NCBI GenBank assembly: GCA_964402685.1
Contig: CAYODE010000004.1
Coordinates: 3,462-67,461, forward strand
Source: Aestuariivita sp964402685
GTDB lineage: Bacteria > Pseudomonadota > Alphaproteobacteria > Rhodobacterales > Rhodobacteraceae
DNA: 64,000 bases
Reading direction: 5' to 3'
The notes under the pieces were generated by a model. The model was not told the origin of the DNA. It made no database searches and was given only the letters and a program-made list of their open reading frames with translations. Positions 7,590 to 16,642 of this stretch are shown here, in pieces (position 1 is the stretch's first letter; each line of letters starts with the position of its first letter). A program made the translations under genes and the position numbers.

Positions 7590-9770
7590 ATGACGACACA
7601 TTTGTCCCGCCGAGGGTTTCTTAAAACAGCTGCCGCAGCAACCGCAGTTCTCTATGTCGGAGCAACTGCTGACGGTGCGGCTGCCGCATCTGGCAATGCC
7701 GATGCTATGCTCAATCCGTTTGTGAAAATCGACGGCGATGGCAACGTCATCGCAATCATCAAACACTTTGAGAAAGGCCAAGGACCCGCAACCGGGCTGT
7801 CCACACTGATCGCCGAGGAGCTTGGCGTGACCATGGACCAGATCGGATACGAATTTGCCCCATCAAACCCCCAAGTTTACAACAACCTGTTCTTTGGCCC
7901 TTTCCAAGGCACCGGTGGTTCGACCGCTATGGCCAACTCCTGGATGCAGTACCGAACAGCTGGCGCAAATGCGCGTGAGATGCTGATCAAAGCTGCCGCA
8001 GACGCATGGGGTGTGGATGCAAGCACGCTGGATATCCAAGCCGGCATGATTGTTGGCGGTGGCCAGTCTGCGCCGTTGGGTGAGTTTGTGGCGGCCGCTG
8101 CAGATGTTGCCCCGTCCGAGACGCCCCGCCTGCGTGATCCGTCGGAATGGAAGATCATCGGTAGCGAAACGACCCGTCGCTTGGATAGCCCCATCAAGGT
8201 GAATGGTCAGGCGCAATTTGGCATGGATCTGCATTTGCCAAACCAGATGGTGGTGATGATCAAGCGCACACCCCAGCGCGGCGGCGTCGTTGCAAGTTTC
8301 GACGACAGTGCGGCGAAAGACGTGAAGGGTTACATCATGGCGATGCCGCTGCCCACCAGCCATGGTGTTGCAGTTTACGCGGAAGACACCTGGGCGGCGA
8401 TGCAAGCCCGTGCGGCGATCGATGTGGAGTGGGATATGTCGAACGCGGAAACGCGGTCTTCGGCTGAGATCCGGGACGAAATCATGGCCGCGATGGACGC
8501 CGCACCTGTCTACAATGTCAACCAGGCCGATCAGGCAGCGGTCTCCTCAGCTGTGGATGCCGCTGCGACCGTATTGGAAAAAACCTTCTACTTCCCGCTA
8601 CTGGCACATGCGCCGATGGAACCAATGAATTGCAACATCGAACAAACGGCTGAGGGTGACATTGTACTCCACGATGGGGCGCAGATGCCGACCGGCCCGC
8701 ACATGGCCTATCAGCAGATCTTCCAACTGCCTCCGGAGAAGATCCATATCAACACGCTGTTGGCTGGAGGTTCCTTCGGCCGTCGTGCCACGCCAGAGGC
8801 AGACTACCAGGTGGAAGCCGGCCTTGCCTTTGTCATGACGGATCGCTCCCGCCCAGTGAAACTGGTTTGGGACCGTGAGGATGACATTCGCGGCGGGTAC
8901 TATCGTCCGGCTACGGGTCATAAGGTGCGCGTTGGTCTTGATGCTGATGGCAATATCGCGGCTTGGGAGCATCAGGTTGCGGGTCAGTCGATCATGAAAG
9001 GAACGCCGTTTGAGTCAGTCATGGTCCACGACGGCGTCGATCACTCGACTGTCGAGGGTCTTGCTGACAACCCCTACACGATCCCAAACATGTCCGTTGG
9101 TCTGACTGACACCGAAAAGGCAACATCTGTGCTGTGGTGGCGGTCTGTTGGCCATACGCACACGGCATATGTCATGGAAGTCATGATGGACATGGCGGCC
9201 CAAGCCGCGGGTCGTGATCCGATTGAGTTCCGCCTCGCCTATCTGGAAGGCGGCGGACAGGATGCCGAGCGCAAGGCCGCCGTTCTGAAAATGGTCGCCG
9301 AGAAGGCCAACTGGGGTCAGCCCGCTCCGGGGCGCGTACAAGGTGTCGCTGTGCACAAGTCTTTTGGGTCTTACGTTGCAGAGGTCGTTGAGATTTCTGG
9401 CAACCTTGATGACGGTGTACAGATTGAAAAAATCACTGCCGCCATTGATTGCGGTATTGCCGTGAACCCCGACATCGTGCGGGCTCAAACGGAAGGTGCA
9501 ATTGGTTACGGTATCGGTCATGCCATGCGGGATCAAATCACGCTGGATGGCGGTGCGGTGGAGCAGTTTAACTTCCCGGATTACGAACCGTTGCGCATCT
9601 CGGACATCAAGAGCATTGAGACGCATATCGTTGCTTCGGCAGAAGCGCCAACTGGTGTTGGCGAACCGGGAACGCCTCCTGCGGCACCGGCTTTGGCTAA
9701 TGCGATTGCGCAGCTTGATCTGCGTGTCGCGGAGTTGCCAATGGACGAAAACGGCGTGTCCTTCGCCTGA
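7590..9770 (+). CDS. Molybdopterin-binding subunit of Mo hydroxylase, Tat-exported (IorB-like)
   Basis: The 726-residue protein begins with a twin-arginine signal (LSRRGFLK, residues 5-12, then an Ala-rich hydrophobic stretch to about residue 33), so the folded cofactor-loaded enzyme is expected in the periplasm. The rest matches the large subunit of isoquinoline 1-oxidoreductase-like enzymes: a hammerhead domain near residues 200-290, cofactor-binding segments such as LAGGSFGRRA, and the C-terminal VGEPGTPPAAPALANA, whose Glu is the conserved base next to Mo. It forms an operon with the [2Fe-2S] subunit. Cofactor supply would use Moa/Mob/Moe proteins like those elsewhere in the window. Exact substrate unknown. 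Confidence 0.88.
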   Translation: MTTHLSRRGFLKTAAAATAVLYVGATADGAAAASGNADAMLNPFVKIDGDGNVIAIIKHFEKGQGPATGLSTLIAEELGVTMDQIGYEFAPSNPQVYNNLFFGPFQGTGGSTAMANSWMQYRTAGANAREMLIKAAADAWGVDASTLDIQAGMIVGGGQSAPLGEFVAAAADVAPSETPRLRDPSEWKIIGSETTRRLDSPIKVNGQAQFGMDLHLPNQMVVMIKRTPQRGGVVASFDDSAAKDVKGYIMAMPLPTSHGVAVYAEDTWAAMQARAAIDVEWDMSNAETRSSAEIRDEIMAAMDAAPVYNVNQADQAAVSSAVDAAATVLEKTFYFPLLAHAPMEPMNCNIEQTAEGDIVLHDGAQMPTGPHMAYQQIFQLPPEKIHINTLLAGGSFGRRATPEADYQVEAGLAFVMTDRSRPVKLVWDREDDIRGGYYRPATGHKVRVGLDADGNIAAWEHQVAGQSIMKGTPFESVMVHDGVDHSTVEGLADNPYTIPNMSVGLTDTEKATSVLWWRSVGHTHTAYVMEVMMDMAAQAAGRDPIEFRLAYLEGGGQDAERKAAVLKMVAEKANWGQPAPGRVQGVAVHKSFGSYVAEVVEISGNLDDGVQIEKITAAIDCGIAVNPDIVRAQTEGAIGYGIGHAMRDQITLDGGAVEQFNFPDYEPLRISDIKSIETHIVASAEAPTGVGEPGTPPAAPALANAIAQLDLRVAELPMDENGVSFA

Positions 9771-9781
9771 CTTGAAAGACG

Positions 9782-9808
9782 GCACCGCGGGTCGTTGATC
9801 CGTGGTGC
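9782..9808 (+). terminator. Hairpin after iorAB-like operon
   Basis: GCACCGCGG (9782-9790) pairs with CCGTGGTGC (9800-9808) with one G-T pair and a 9-base loop, 11 bp after the stop. There is no U tract, so this may be an mRNA-end stabiliser rather than a true intrinsic terminator. Confidence 0.4.
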
Positions 9809-9901
9809 GCCCATGACGCAGCTGTCAAATGTGTAGATTGCCTGCGCTCGCCTGTCCGAAAACCTTGCGGACAATCGCTCATTTTATTTGAGCAACGGTC
9901 G

Positions 9902-10621
9902 TTATTCCGCGTCCCGGCGCGTCAAAGTGGCCAACAGCGCGTTCTCTTCATCAAAAAGCGATAACACCAGTTGCGTCGCTGCGATTCGGCGCGTTTTGTC
10001 CAAGGCGCCCATAAAGGCGAATTCGGTGTCCGACTCTGGTCCAAGGCACGCGCGGCGTGTCATCGCGATGGGACCGAAACTTAGTCGACCCGGAGGAGAG
10101 TCGTAGCTGCCGCTGAACCGATTGCATCCGCTGTTTCCAAAGACCGTGCCGTCCTGTTCGAAATGTATCCACGCTTCCGCCTGCGCGGGTTCTCCCACCA
10201 GATCACGCAGTAACCATTCGGAGCCCGCTAGATCGGTTAACCGGTTTCCGGTATTGAGCTTATCCGGTTCGCTGCCTTCGCTTAGAAACCATCCAGCAGA
10301 CCAAGCAATGGTGCGGTCATGACCAACCAAGCACCACCGTGTTCTTTTAGCAGCGGCGCGCTCATCATCAGTGGCGGTTTGCCATTCAGACGGGGACAAA
10401 CCACCGACGCATCCAAAAGACAAAAGCCCATCCGTACCCGCGGGAATGCGGCCAACCACTGGCGCGTCGGTAGATGGCGCGGTGCGCATGTTTAATGCGC
10501 TCCCTTTGGCGATACCGGAAACCCGCAGATGGTCTGGTCCATCGGCGGTCGCTTGCGCAAGTGTCGCTGTCGTTAGGACCATGCAGACCGAAATCGAAAG
10601 TGCACGTACTAGGCTGGTCAT
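9902..10621 (-). CDS. Exported SH3-like plus META (HslJ-like) domain protein
   Basis: The 239-residue protein has an N-terminal signal peptide (about residues 1-25, cleaving near AQATA). It is followed by a bacterial SH3-like domain (about 30-115, SALNMRTAPSTDAPVVGRIP) and a META/DUF306 domain (about 128-235). The META domain carries the typical SEWLLRDL start and FGNSGCNRFSGSY core. META domains occur in the heat-shock protein HslJ and in secreted envelope proteins. The combination suggests a periplasmic or envelope-associated stress protein; no enzymatic motif is visible. It is transcribed convergently to the iorAB-like operon and divergently from the isocitrate dehydrogenase gene. Confidence 0.75.
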   Translation of the reverse strand: MTSLVRALSISVCMVLTTATLAQATADGPDHLRVSGIAKGSALNMRTAPSTDAPVVGRIPAGTDGLLSFGCVGGLSPSEWQTATDDERAAAKRTRWCLVGHDRTIAWSAGWFLSEGSEPDKLNTGNRLTDLAGSEWLLRDLVGEPAQAEAWIHFEQDGTVFGNSGCNRFSGSYDSPPGRLSFGPIAMTRRACLGPESDTEFAFMGALDKTRRIAATQLVLSLFDEENALLATLTRRDAE

Positions 10622-10853
10622 CTCAATCTCTTTCCTCGTTCAGGGGCCGAATGCTGCAGCTTACTCTTTGAGGCCGTCAGAGTGACAGATGTAAGGTGCC
10701 TGATGCGCGCGTGTAAGCTCATGCCGTCTTACACTTCCAAAAATCCCGGCATTATTGCCCAAGCGCGTCACCACGCCCCACCCTTGGCCGGTGGACCGAT
10801 CATCCTCGGTATACTATTGCATGCCGAAAATCCCAGCCAAAGGCGTGAGACTC

Positions 10854-13061
10854 ATGACCGACCAGACAACACCCGATATCATCTACACGACAGTTGACGA
10901 AGCACCCGAGCTTGCCTCGGCTTCGCTGCTTCCAATCATCCAACGCTTTGCCAGTGCTGCAGGGGTAAGCGTCGGCACAAAAGATATCTCTCTTGCCGGA
11001 CGTATTCTGGCCACGTTTCCTGAAAGCCTGTCTGACGCACAAAAGCAAAGCGACGATCTGGCAGAGTTGGGGCGTCTGGTAAAAACTGCAGAGGCCAACG
11101 TCATTAAACTGCCCAATATCTCTGCTTCTGTTCCCCAGTTGGTAGCCGCGATCAAAGAGCTGCAAGGGCAGGGATACGCAATTCCGGATTATCCGGAAAA
11201 CCCATCAACCGATTCCGAAAAAGAGGCACGCGCCCGGTATGATGGGATCAAAGGCTCGGCTGTGAACCCGGTTCTTCGTGAAGGGAACTCCGACCGCCGC
11301 GCCGCCAAGGCTGTCAAAGCGTTTGCCCAAGCCAACCCTCATCGCATGGGAGAGTGGACAGCGGACAGCAAAACCCGTGTCGCGTCGATGTCTGGCGGTG
11401 ATTTCCGGTCCAACGAAACGTCGACCACACTGGCGGCAGAAGCCACGGCGAAGATCGTGCATGTTGGCAAGGATGGCAGCGAGACAGTTTTGAAGGACGG
11501 GGTCAGCTATCCCGCGGGCACCGTAGTCGACGCGACGTTCATGTCCGCAAAAGCGCTGGGTGCGTTTCTGGCGGATGAAATCGCCAAAACCAAGGATGAG
11601 GGGACACTGTTCTCCCTGCACATGAAAGCAACAATGATGAAGGTGTCGGACCCCATCATCTTTGGTCACGCAGTTAAAGCGTTTCTTGCGCCTGTTTTTG
11701 ACAAGTACGGTGACGAGATGGCCGCGCTGGGCGTGAATCCAAACTCTGGTTTGGGGGATCTGCTGGATCGGGTCAAAGACAACGCAGATATCATGGCAGC
11801 CATTGACAAAACCATGGCCGCGCGCCCGCCGATGTACATGGTCGACAGCGACCGTGGCATCACCAACTTGCACGTCCCGTCAGACGTAATCATCGATGCC
11901 TCCATGCCGGCGCTTATCCGCGCTGGCGGTAAAGGCTGGGGCCCGGACGGGAATGAGGCAGACGCGAATTGCGTAATCCCCGACAACTCATATGCGCCCG
12001 TTTACGACGAAACGATCAAGTATTTCAAAGAGACTGGCAAGCTGGATCCCGCCACAGCGGGGACAGTGCAAAACATCGGCCTGATGGCCCAGAAAGCCGA
12101 GGAATACGGCTCCCATCCGACCACATTCGAAATCCCTGCAGATGGCACGGTCCGGATGATCCTGGACGACGGTACCATTTTGCATGAACACGGCGTCGAA
12201 GCGGGTGATATCTGGAGATCAGCCTCGGCCCGCAAAGCGCCGATCGAAGACTGGGTGAATCTGGCTATTGACCGTCAGAAGGCGGAAGGATGCGAAGCGA
12301 TCTTCTGGCTGGACGCAACCCGCGCCCATGACGCGGAGCTGATCAAATACGTCACACCGATTTTGGAAGCCAAGGGTGTAGCCGACAAGTTCAAGATCAT
12401 GGCCCCGCGGGAAGCAACCCGCGCAACACTTGAGACGATCCGTACGGGCCAGAATTCAATCGCGATCACAGGTAACGTCTTGCGGGATTATCTGACCGAC
12501 CTGTTTCCCATCCTTGAGTTAGCGACATCCGCCAAGATGCTGTCGATCGTGAAACTGATGCAAGGTGGTGGGCTGTTTGAAACTGGTGCCGGTGGCTCAG
12601 CGCCGAAACATGTCCAGCAATTGATGGAAGAAAACCACCTGCGCTGGGACAGCCTGGGCGAATTCTGTGCGCTGGGAGAAAGCTTCAAGTTTCTTGCCGA
12701 TGCTCGCGGCAATGCCAAGGCCAAGGTTCTGGGGGAGGCAGTTGAGGCCGCAACACAAGGTGTACTGGATCATGACCGCAGCCCGGGCCGGAAAGTGGGT
12801 CAACCAGACAACCGCGACAGCCATTACTGGTTCGCGCGCTATTGGGCCGAAGCCCTTGCTGCGCAAAGCGACGATGCGGAACTGGCGGCAGAATTTGCGC
12901 CGGTCGCCAAGGCCTTGGCAGATGGGGAAGACGCCATTGTCAGTGAACTCGCCGCGGTGCGTGGAAAGCCAGCAGATCTGGGCGGATATTACCATGCTGA
13001 TACGGCGAAGGTGGCTTCCGTGATGCGCCCGTCCGCCACACTGAACGGCATCATTGGGTAA
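10854..13061 (+). CDS. icd: Monomeric NADP-dependent isocitrate dehydrogenase
   Basis: The 735-residue protein (from ATG 10854, MTDQTTPDIIYT) belongs to the monomeric Icd family, whose members are about 740 residues and unrelated in length to the 45-kDa dimeric type. Family-typical segments include KLPNISASVPQLVAAI near residue 85, SVLREGNSDRRA-like VNPVLREGNSDRRAAKAVK near 135-150 and GGDFRSNETSTTL. It converts isocitrate to 2-oxoglutarate and CO2 while producing NADPH in the TCA cycle. The frame is open 33 codons further upstream, but residues before MTDQ do not look conserved. The gene is monocistronic and ends in a strong terminator. Confidence 0.92.
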   Translation: MTDQTTPDIIYTTVDEAPELASASLLPIIQRFASAAGVSVGTKDISLAGRILATFPESLSDAQKQSDDLAELGRLVKTAEANVIKLPNISASVPQLVAAIKELQGQGYAIPDYPENPSTDSEKEARARYDGIKGSAVNPVLREGNSDRRAAKAVKAFAQANPHRMGEWTADSKTRVASMSGGDFRSNETSTTLAAEATAKIVHVGKDGSETVLKDGVSYPAGTVVDATFMSAKALGAFLADEIAKTKDEGTLFSLHMKATMMKVSDPIIFGHAVKAFLAPVFDKYGDEMAALGVNPNSGLGDLLDRVKDNADIMAAIDKTMAARPPMYMVDSDRGITNLHVPSDVIIDASMPALIRAGGKGWGPDGNEADANCVIPDNSYAPVYDETIKYFKETGKLDPATAGTVQNIGLMAQKAEEYGSHPTTFEIPADGTVRMILDDGTILHEHGVEAGDIWRSASARKAPIEDWVNLAIDRQKAEGCEAIFWLDATRAHDAELIKYVTPILEAKGVADKFKIMAPREATRATLETIRTGQNSIAITGNVLRDYLTDLFPILELATSAKMLSIVKLMQGGGLFETGAGGSAPKHVQQLMEENHLRWDSLGEFCALGESFKFLADARGNAKAKVLGEAVEAATQGVLDHDRSPGRKVGQPDNRDSHYWFARYWAEALAAQSDDAELAAEFAPVAKALADGEDAIVSELAAVRGKPADLGGYYHADTAKVASVMRPSATLNGIIG

Positions 13062-13077
13062 TCGCGTTGCACTCGAG

Positions 13078-13107
13078 CGCCCCGCCTGCATGGCGGGGCG
13101 TTTATTT
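13078..13107 (+). terminator. Rho-independent terminator of icd
   Basis: A perfect 9-bp GC-rich stem, CGCCCCGCC (13078-13086) with GGCGGGGCG (13092-13100), has a 5-base loop and is followed directly by TTTATTT. It lies 17 bp after the icd stop and 15 bp before the convergent transporter gene ends, so it may serve mainly icd. Confidence 0.92.
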
Positions 13108-13121
13108 GTAAAGATTATCCG

Positions 13122-14102
13122 CTAATAGCGGCGATTGACTTCGCCCCGGGCAATTTGGCGCGCCTTTTGCTGTTCACGCAGGAAAACGAAAAGACCTGAG
13201 CCGATGATCAGCGCCATGCCGATCCAGATCTCCCATTGCGGAAACTCTGCAAAAACTATCCAACCCCAAAAGACCGCTAGTGGTAGTCCGAGATATTCGA
13301 ATGGGGCGACGGTGGCGGCGTCGGACAGGCGGTAGGCCTGACTGAGGCAGTATCCGATGACTGCGGAATTCAGCCCCAGTCCGATGAAAAAGATCCAGTC
13401 ACCATCGGTTGGCCAAATCCACACGCGTAGTAGAAAGATCAAGCTTTCATTCTCAACGCCTTCAGCAAAACGCCCATCACCTGCAACAACCCAAAACCCG
13501 GCGGCGGCGAGGATGAACATCAGCTGCACATAAACCGCCAATGCGCTGGCTTTGCTTTCCACCCCCAATTTGCGGGTCAAAAGTTGGTTCAGGGCATATG
13601 TCAGGGCCGATAACACAGGCAGCAACAGGACGATGCGGCTCACCTCCAATGCATCGCCGCTGGCCCAAGGGCGCTGCATGATGACGACACCAAGAAACCC
13701 AATTAGAACCGAGCTTAACCTCAGTGGACCGACTTTTTCGTTCAGCACCGGGATCGAGAGCAGAGTGATAAACAACGGCGCCGCGAAAAAGAGCGCGGTC
13801 GCATCGGCCAGTGGCATGACGGCCAGTGCGGTGAAATACGTCATGTTGGCAATGACTAGCAGACCGCCGCGCAGGGCATGAAGTCCGGGGCGGCTGGTTT
13901 TCAAGATCTGCCAACCACCCTCTATTTGGACCAGCATGAGTGAAAAGATGATGCCAATCGCCGAACGTACGAACACCATCTGGTGCAGTGGGTAGTCTCC
14001 CGACAGCTCCTTGATCAGCATATCGTTGATGGAGATCGCAACCATGCCCGCCGAGATAAAGGCGATTCCCAAAGCAGATGCATTCTGAGAGTTAGGTGAC
14101 AC
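13122..14102 (-). CDS. DMT/EamA family transporter, ten-helix
   Basis: The 326-residue protein has two tandem EamA repeats and about ten predicted membrane helices (for example GIAFISAGMVAISINDMLIK at the N-terminus and ALIIGSGLFVFLREQQ at the C-terminus). This is the drug/metabolite transporter superfamily, which exports metabolites or amino acids. The C-terminus is short, basic and cytosolic. Substrate is not predictable. It stands alone, convergent to icd and divergent from the CoxG-like gene. Confidence 0.82.
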   Translation of the reverse strand: MSPNSQNASALGIAFISAGMVAISINDMLIKELSGDYPLHQMVFVRSAIGIIFSLMLVQIEGGWQILKTSRPGLHALRGGLLVIANMTYFTALAVMPLADATALFFAAPLFITLLSIPVLNEKVGPLRLSSVLIGFLGVVIMQRPWASGDALEVSRIVLLLPVLSALTYALNQLLTRKLGVESKASALAVYVQLMFILAAAGFWVVAGDGRFAEGVENESLIFLLRVWIWPTDGDWIFFIGLGLNSAVIGYCLSQAYRLSDAATVAPFEYLGLPLAVFWGWIVFAEFPQWEIWIGMALIIGSGLFVFLREQQKARQIARGEVNRRY

Positions 14103-14223
14103 GACTTACTCCTTCATGGGCTTTCTGTCGTCGCGCGGCGCCCGGGTCGCGCTTGTTTGCGACAGACTTGGCGTTCGCGCATGGGTGGAGTAGGAGAGAG
14201 ATCCAAGACAGGAGGACCGCCCA

Positions 14224-14739
14224 ATGAAAATGCAGGACCAGCGTGAAATTAAAGCCCCTCGCGAGGTGGTCTTTGCCGCTATTCTTGATCCCGAGGTGTT
14301 GAAAGACTGTATTCCGGGCGCCAGCAGCGTCGAAGGCAATGCAACGGACGGTTACGAAGCGGTCGTGACTCAAAAGGTCGGACCAGTGAAAGCCACCTTC
14401 AAAGGCGCCGTACAGATGTCCGAGATTGTCGAAAATGAAAAAATCACGATCACCGGCGAAGGGAAGGGCGGTGCCGCAGGGTTTGCCAAAGGCGGCGCTG
14501 TGGTCACTTTGGAAGAGCTGGGGCCGGAACTGACGCAACTCTCTTACGACGTGGAAGCTAAAGTTGGTGGCAAGTTGGCCCAATTGGGCAGCCGGATCAT
14601 TGATGGATTTGCCAAGAAGATGGCCGACCAATTTTTCACAAATTTGCAGGAAGGGATTGAAGGCCCGTCCGAAGATGCTGACGCTGGCGAAGCGGCTCCC
14701 AAAAAGGGCTGGCTGAAGCGGCTTACTGGCAAGTCCTAA
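14224..14739 (+). CDS. CoxG-like SRPBCC protein (CO dehydrogenase subunit G family)
   Basis: The 171-residue protein shows the CoxG pattern: IKAPREVVFAAILDPEVLKDCIPG near the start, then KVGPVKATFKGAV, GEGKGGAAGFAKGGA and a helix region to about 150, followed by a short Lys/Trp-rich tail (KKGWLKRL) that may contact the membrane. CoxG proteins have a START/Bet v1-like hydrophobic pocket. In CO dehydrogenase clusters they help recruit the enzyme to the membrane. No coxSML genes are here, so CO oxidation should not be inferred; a Mo-enzyme-associated role elsewhere is possible. An AGGAGG-like ribosome site (caggaggac) lies about 7 bases before the ATG. Confidence 0.85.
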   Translation: MKMQDQREIKAPREVVFAAILDPEVLKDCIPGASSVEGNATDGYEAVVTQKVGPVKATFKGAVQMSEIVENEKITITGEGKGGAAGFAKGGAVVTLEELGPELTQLSYDVEAKVGGKLAQLGSRIIDGFAKKMADQFFTNLQEGIEGPSEDADAGEAAPKKGWLKRLTGKS

Positions 14740-14831
14740 GCCGCGCCAACTCCCATCGCAGACGTTAAGGTTTCCGCTGTTCATCTCTAGCTAAACGAAT
14801 TAGTTTAGTTGAGCGAACAGGAAGGGATGTC

Positions 14832-15770
14832 ATGGCCGACATTGTCGAAATCGATGCGCTGCGCAAAACCTATGACGGTGGGTTCGAAGCGTTAAAAGGG
14901 GTGTCGCTTGCTATTCGCGAAGGTGAGATCCTTGCCTTGTTGGGGCCAAATGGAGCCGGAAAAACTACCCTGATCTCAACAGTTTGTGGAATTTCCCAGC
15001 CATCTTCGGGATCTGTGCGCGTCAGCGGGTACGATACTTTGACGGACTTTCGTGCAGCTCGTTCGATCATCGGTCTTGTGCCACAGGAAGTGGCACTTGA
15101 ACCCTTTGAAAAGGTGCTGAACACCGTGCGCTTCTCACGCGGTCTTTTCGGAAAACCCCGCAACGATGCCTACATAGAAGAGATCCTCAAAAAGCTCTCG
15201 CTTTGGGATAAGCGCGACAACCAGATCAAGGAACTTTCCGGCGGTATGAAGCGTCGGGTGCTCATCGCGAAGGCCCTTGCTCATGAGCCACGCGTTTTGT
15301 TTCTGGATGAACCCACGGCTGGGGTGGATGTCGAGCTACGCAAGGATATGTGGGAAACTGTGGCCGAGTTAAAGGCCGATGGTGTCACCATCATTCTGAC
15401 AACCCATTACATCGAGGAGGCAGAAGCCATTGCCGATCGCGTTGGGGTGATCGCCAAGGGCGAGCTCTTGTTGGTTGAAGACAAGAACACTTTGATGCGG
15501 CAAATGGGCAAAAAGCAGATTGTCGTGCATCTGGCAGAACGTCTTGCCGCCATTCCTGACATGCTCTCAAGCGATGAGCTGGAGTTGTCCCAAGATGGCA
15601 CCGCATTGGTTTACACATACGACACCAAGAGAGAACGGACCGGGATCACCAAGTTGCTAAACGACGTGGCTGCAGCGGGGCTGACGCTGCGAGATGTAGA
15701 AACACGTCAGTCCAGCCTGGAAGAAATTTTTGTCGATCTCGTTGCCGACGCGCAGGGGAGTGCAGCATGA
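14832..15770 (+). CDS. ABC-2 type exporter ATP-binding protein (YadG-like)
   Basis: The 312-residue ATPase has Walker A GPNGAGKTT (about residues 38-46), the signature LSGGMKRRVLIAKAL, Walker B VLFLDEPTAG and the switch histidine in LTTHYIEEAEA. The C-terminal ~90 residues are the usual extension of ABC-2 exporters (DrrA/YadG group), ending in SSLEEIFVDLVAD. It powers export by the permease encoded immediately downstream, with an ATGA overlap at 15767. Substrate unknown; family members export drugs, lipids or polysaccharides. Confidence 0.9.
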   Translation: MADIVEIDALRKTYDGGFEALKGVSLAIREGEILALLGPNGAGKTTLISTVCGISQPSSGSVRVSGYDTLTDFRAARSIIGLVPQEVALEPFEKVLNTVRFSRGLFGKPRNDAYIEEILKKLSLWDKRDNQIKELSGGMKRRVLIAKALAHEPRVLFLDEPTAGVDVELRKDMWETVAELKADGVTIILTTHYIEEAEAIADRVGVIAKGELLLVEDKNTLMRQMGKKQIVVHLAERLAAIPDMLSSDELELSQDGTALVYTYDTKRERTGITKLLNDVAAAGLTLRDVETRQSSLEEIFVDLVADAQGSAA

Positions 15771-16528
15771 ACCTGACCGCAGTTCTCGCCATCTATAAAT
15801 TCGAGATGGCGCGCTTTTTCCGCACGCTCATGCAGAGCTTCATGTCGCCGGTTCTATCGACGTCACTATATTTTGTGGTCTTTGGCGCGGCCATCGGGTC
15901 GCGTATCGATCAGGTCGACGGGGTGAGCTATGGCGCGTTTATCGTGCCGGGTTTGATCATGCTCAGCGTCATGACCCAATCCATATCCAACGCGTCATTC
16001 GGAATCTACTTCCCGAAATTCATCGGTACGATTTACGAGCTGCTCTCGGCCCCTATCAATTTCCTTGAGATCGTGTGCGGCTACGTGGGGGCGGCAGCGA
16101 CCAAGGCCTTGTTTGTCGGTGTTGTCATCCTGATCACCGCGCATTTCTTTGTTGATATTCAGATACAGTATCCCTTAGCGATGATCGCCTTTCTTTTGTT
16201 GACCTGTCTGAGCTTTGCACTGTTGGGCTTTATCATCGGGATCTGGGCCGGGAATTTTGAACAGTTGCAGTTGGTGCCTTTGATGGTGATCACACCACTC
16301 GTCTTTCTTGGCGGTTCCTTCTATTCGATCTCGATGTTGCCTCCGGTCTGGCAAACGATTTCCTACTTCAACCCGGTGGTCTATCTGGTATCTGGATTTC
16401 GTTGGTCGTTTTACGGCCTGGCAGATGTACCTGTTGGGCTTTCGCTTTTGGCGATTGGTGGCTTTACCTTAGCGTGCCTCGCGGCGATTTGGTGGATCTT
16501 CAAAACCGGTTGGCGCATTCGGAATTGA
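15767..16528 (+). CDS. ABC-2 type exporter permease (YadH-like)
   Basis: The 253-residue membrane protein has six predicted helices and the ABC-2 permease layout: a cytosolic N-terminal helix (LAIYKFEMARFFRTLMQS), then YFVVFGAAIGSRI and the conserved late segment PLVFLGGSFYSISMLPPVWQ. It is coupled to the ATPase by an ATGA overlap. Together they form one exporter in the inner membrane. Confidence 0.9.
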   Translation: MNLTAVLAIYKFEMARFFRTLMQSFMSPVLSTSLYFVVFGAAIGSRIDQVDGVSYGAFIVPGLIMLSVMTQSISNASFGIYFPKFIGTIYELLSAPINFLEIVCGYVGAAATKALFVGVVILITAHFFVDIQIQYPLAMIAFLLLTCLSFALLGFIIGIWAGNFEQLQLVPLMVITPLVFLGGSFYSISMLPPVWQTISYFNPVVYLVSGFRWSFYGLADVPVGLSLLAIGGFTLACLAAIWWIFKTGWRIRN

Positions 16529-16642
16529 CGTTTTAGGAAGTTGGTGCTGCTAACGTCACTCATGCAAATCCGCCACAGGTTCAGAAAAGCGTGACAGGTC
16601 ATTTGCCCCCCCTGCCTTGTTTCACCCCCGATCGCATTCTAC

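Noticed and set aside
9015..9785. A 256-codon minus-strand frame, and a similar 222-codon one at 11205-11873
   Set aside because: Both are antisense to well-supported genes (Mo-hydroxylase subunit and icd) and show no ribosome site or domain.
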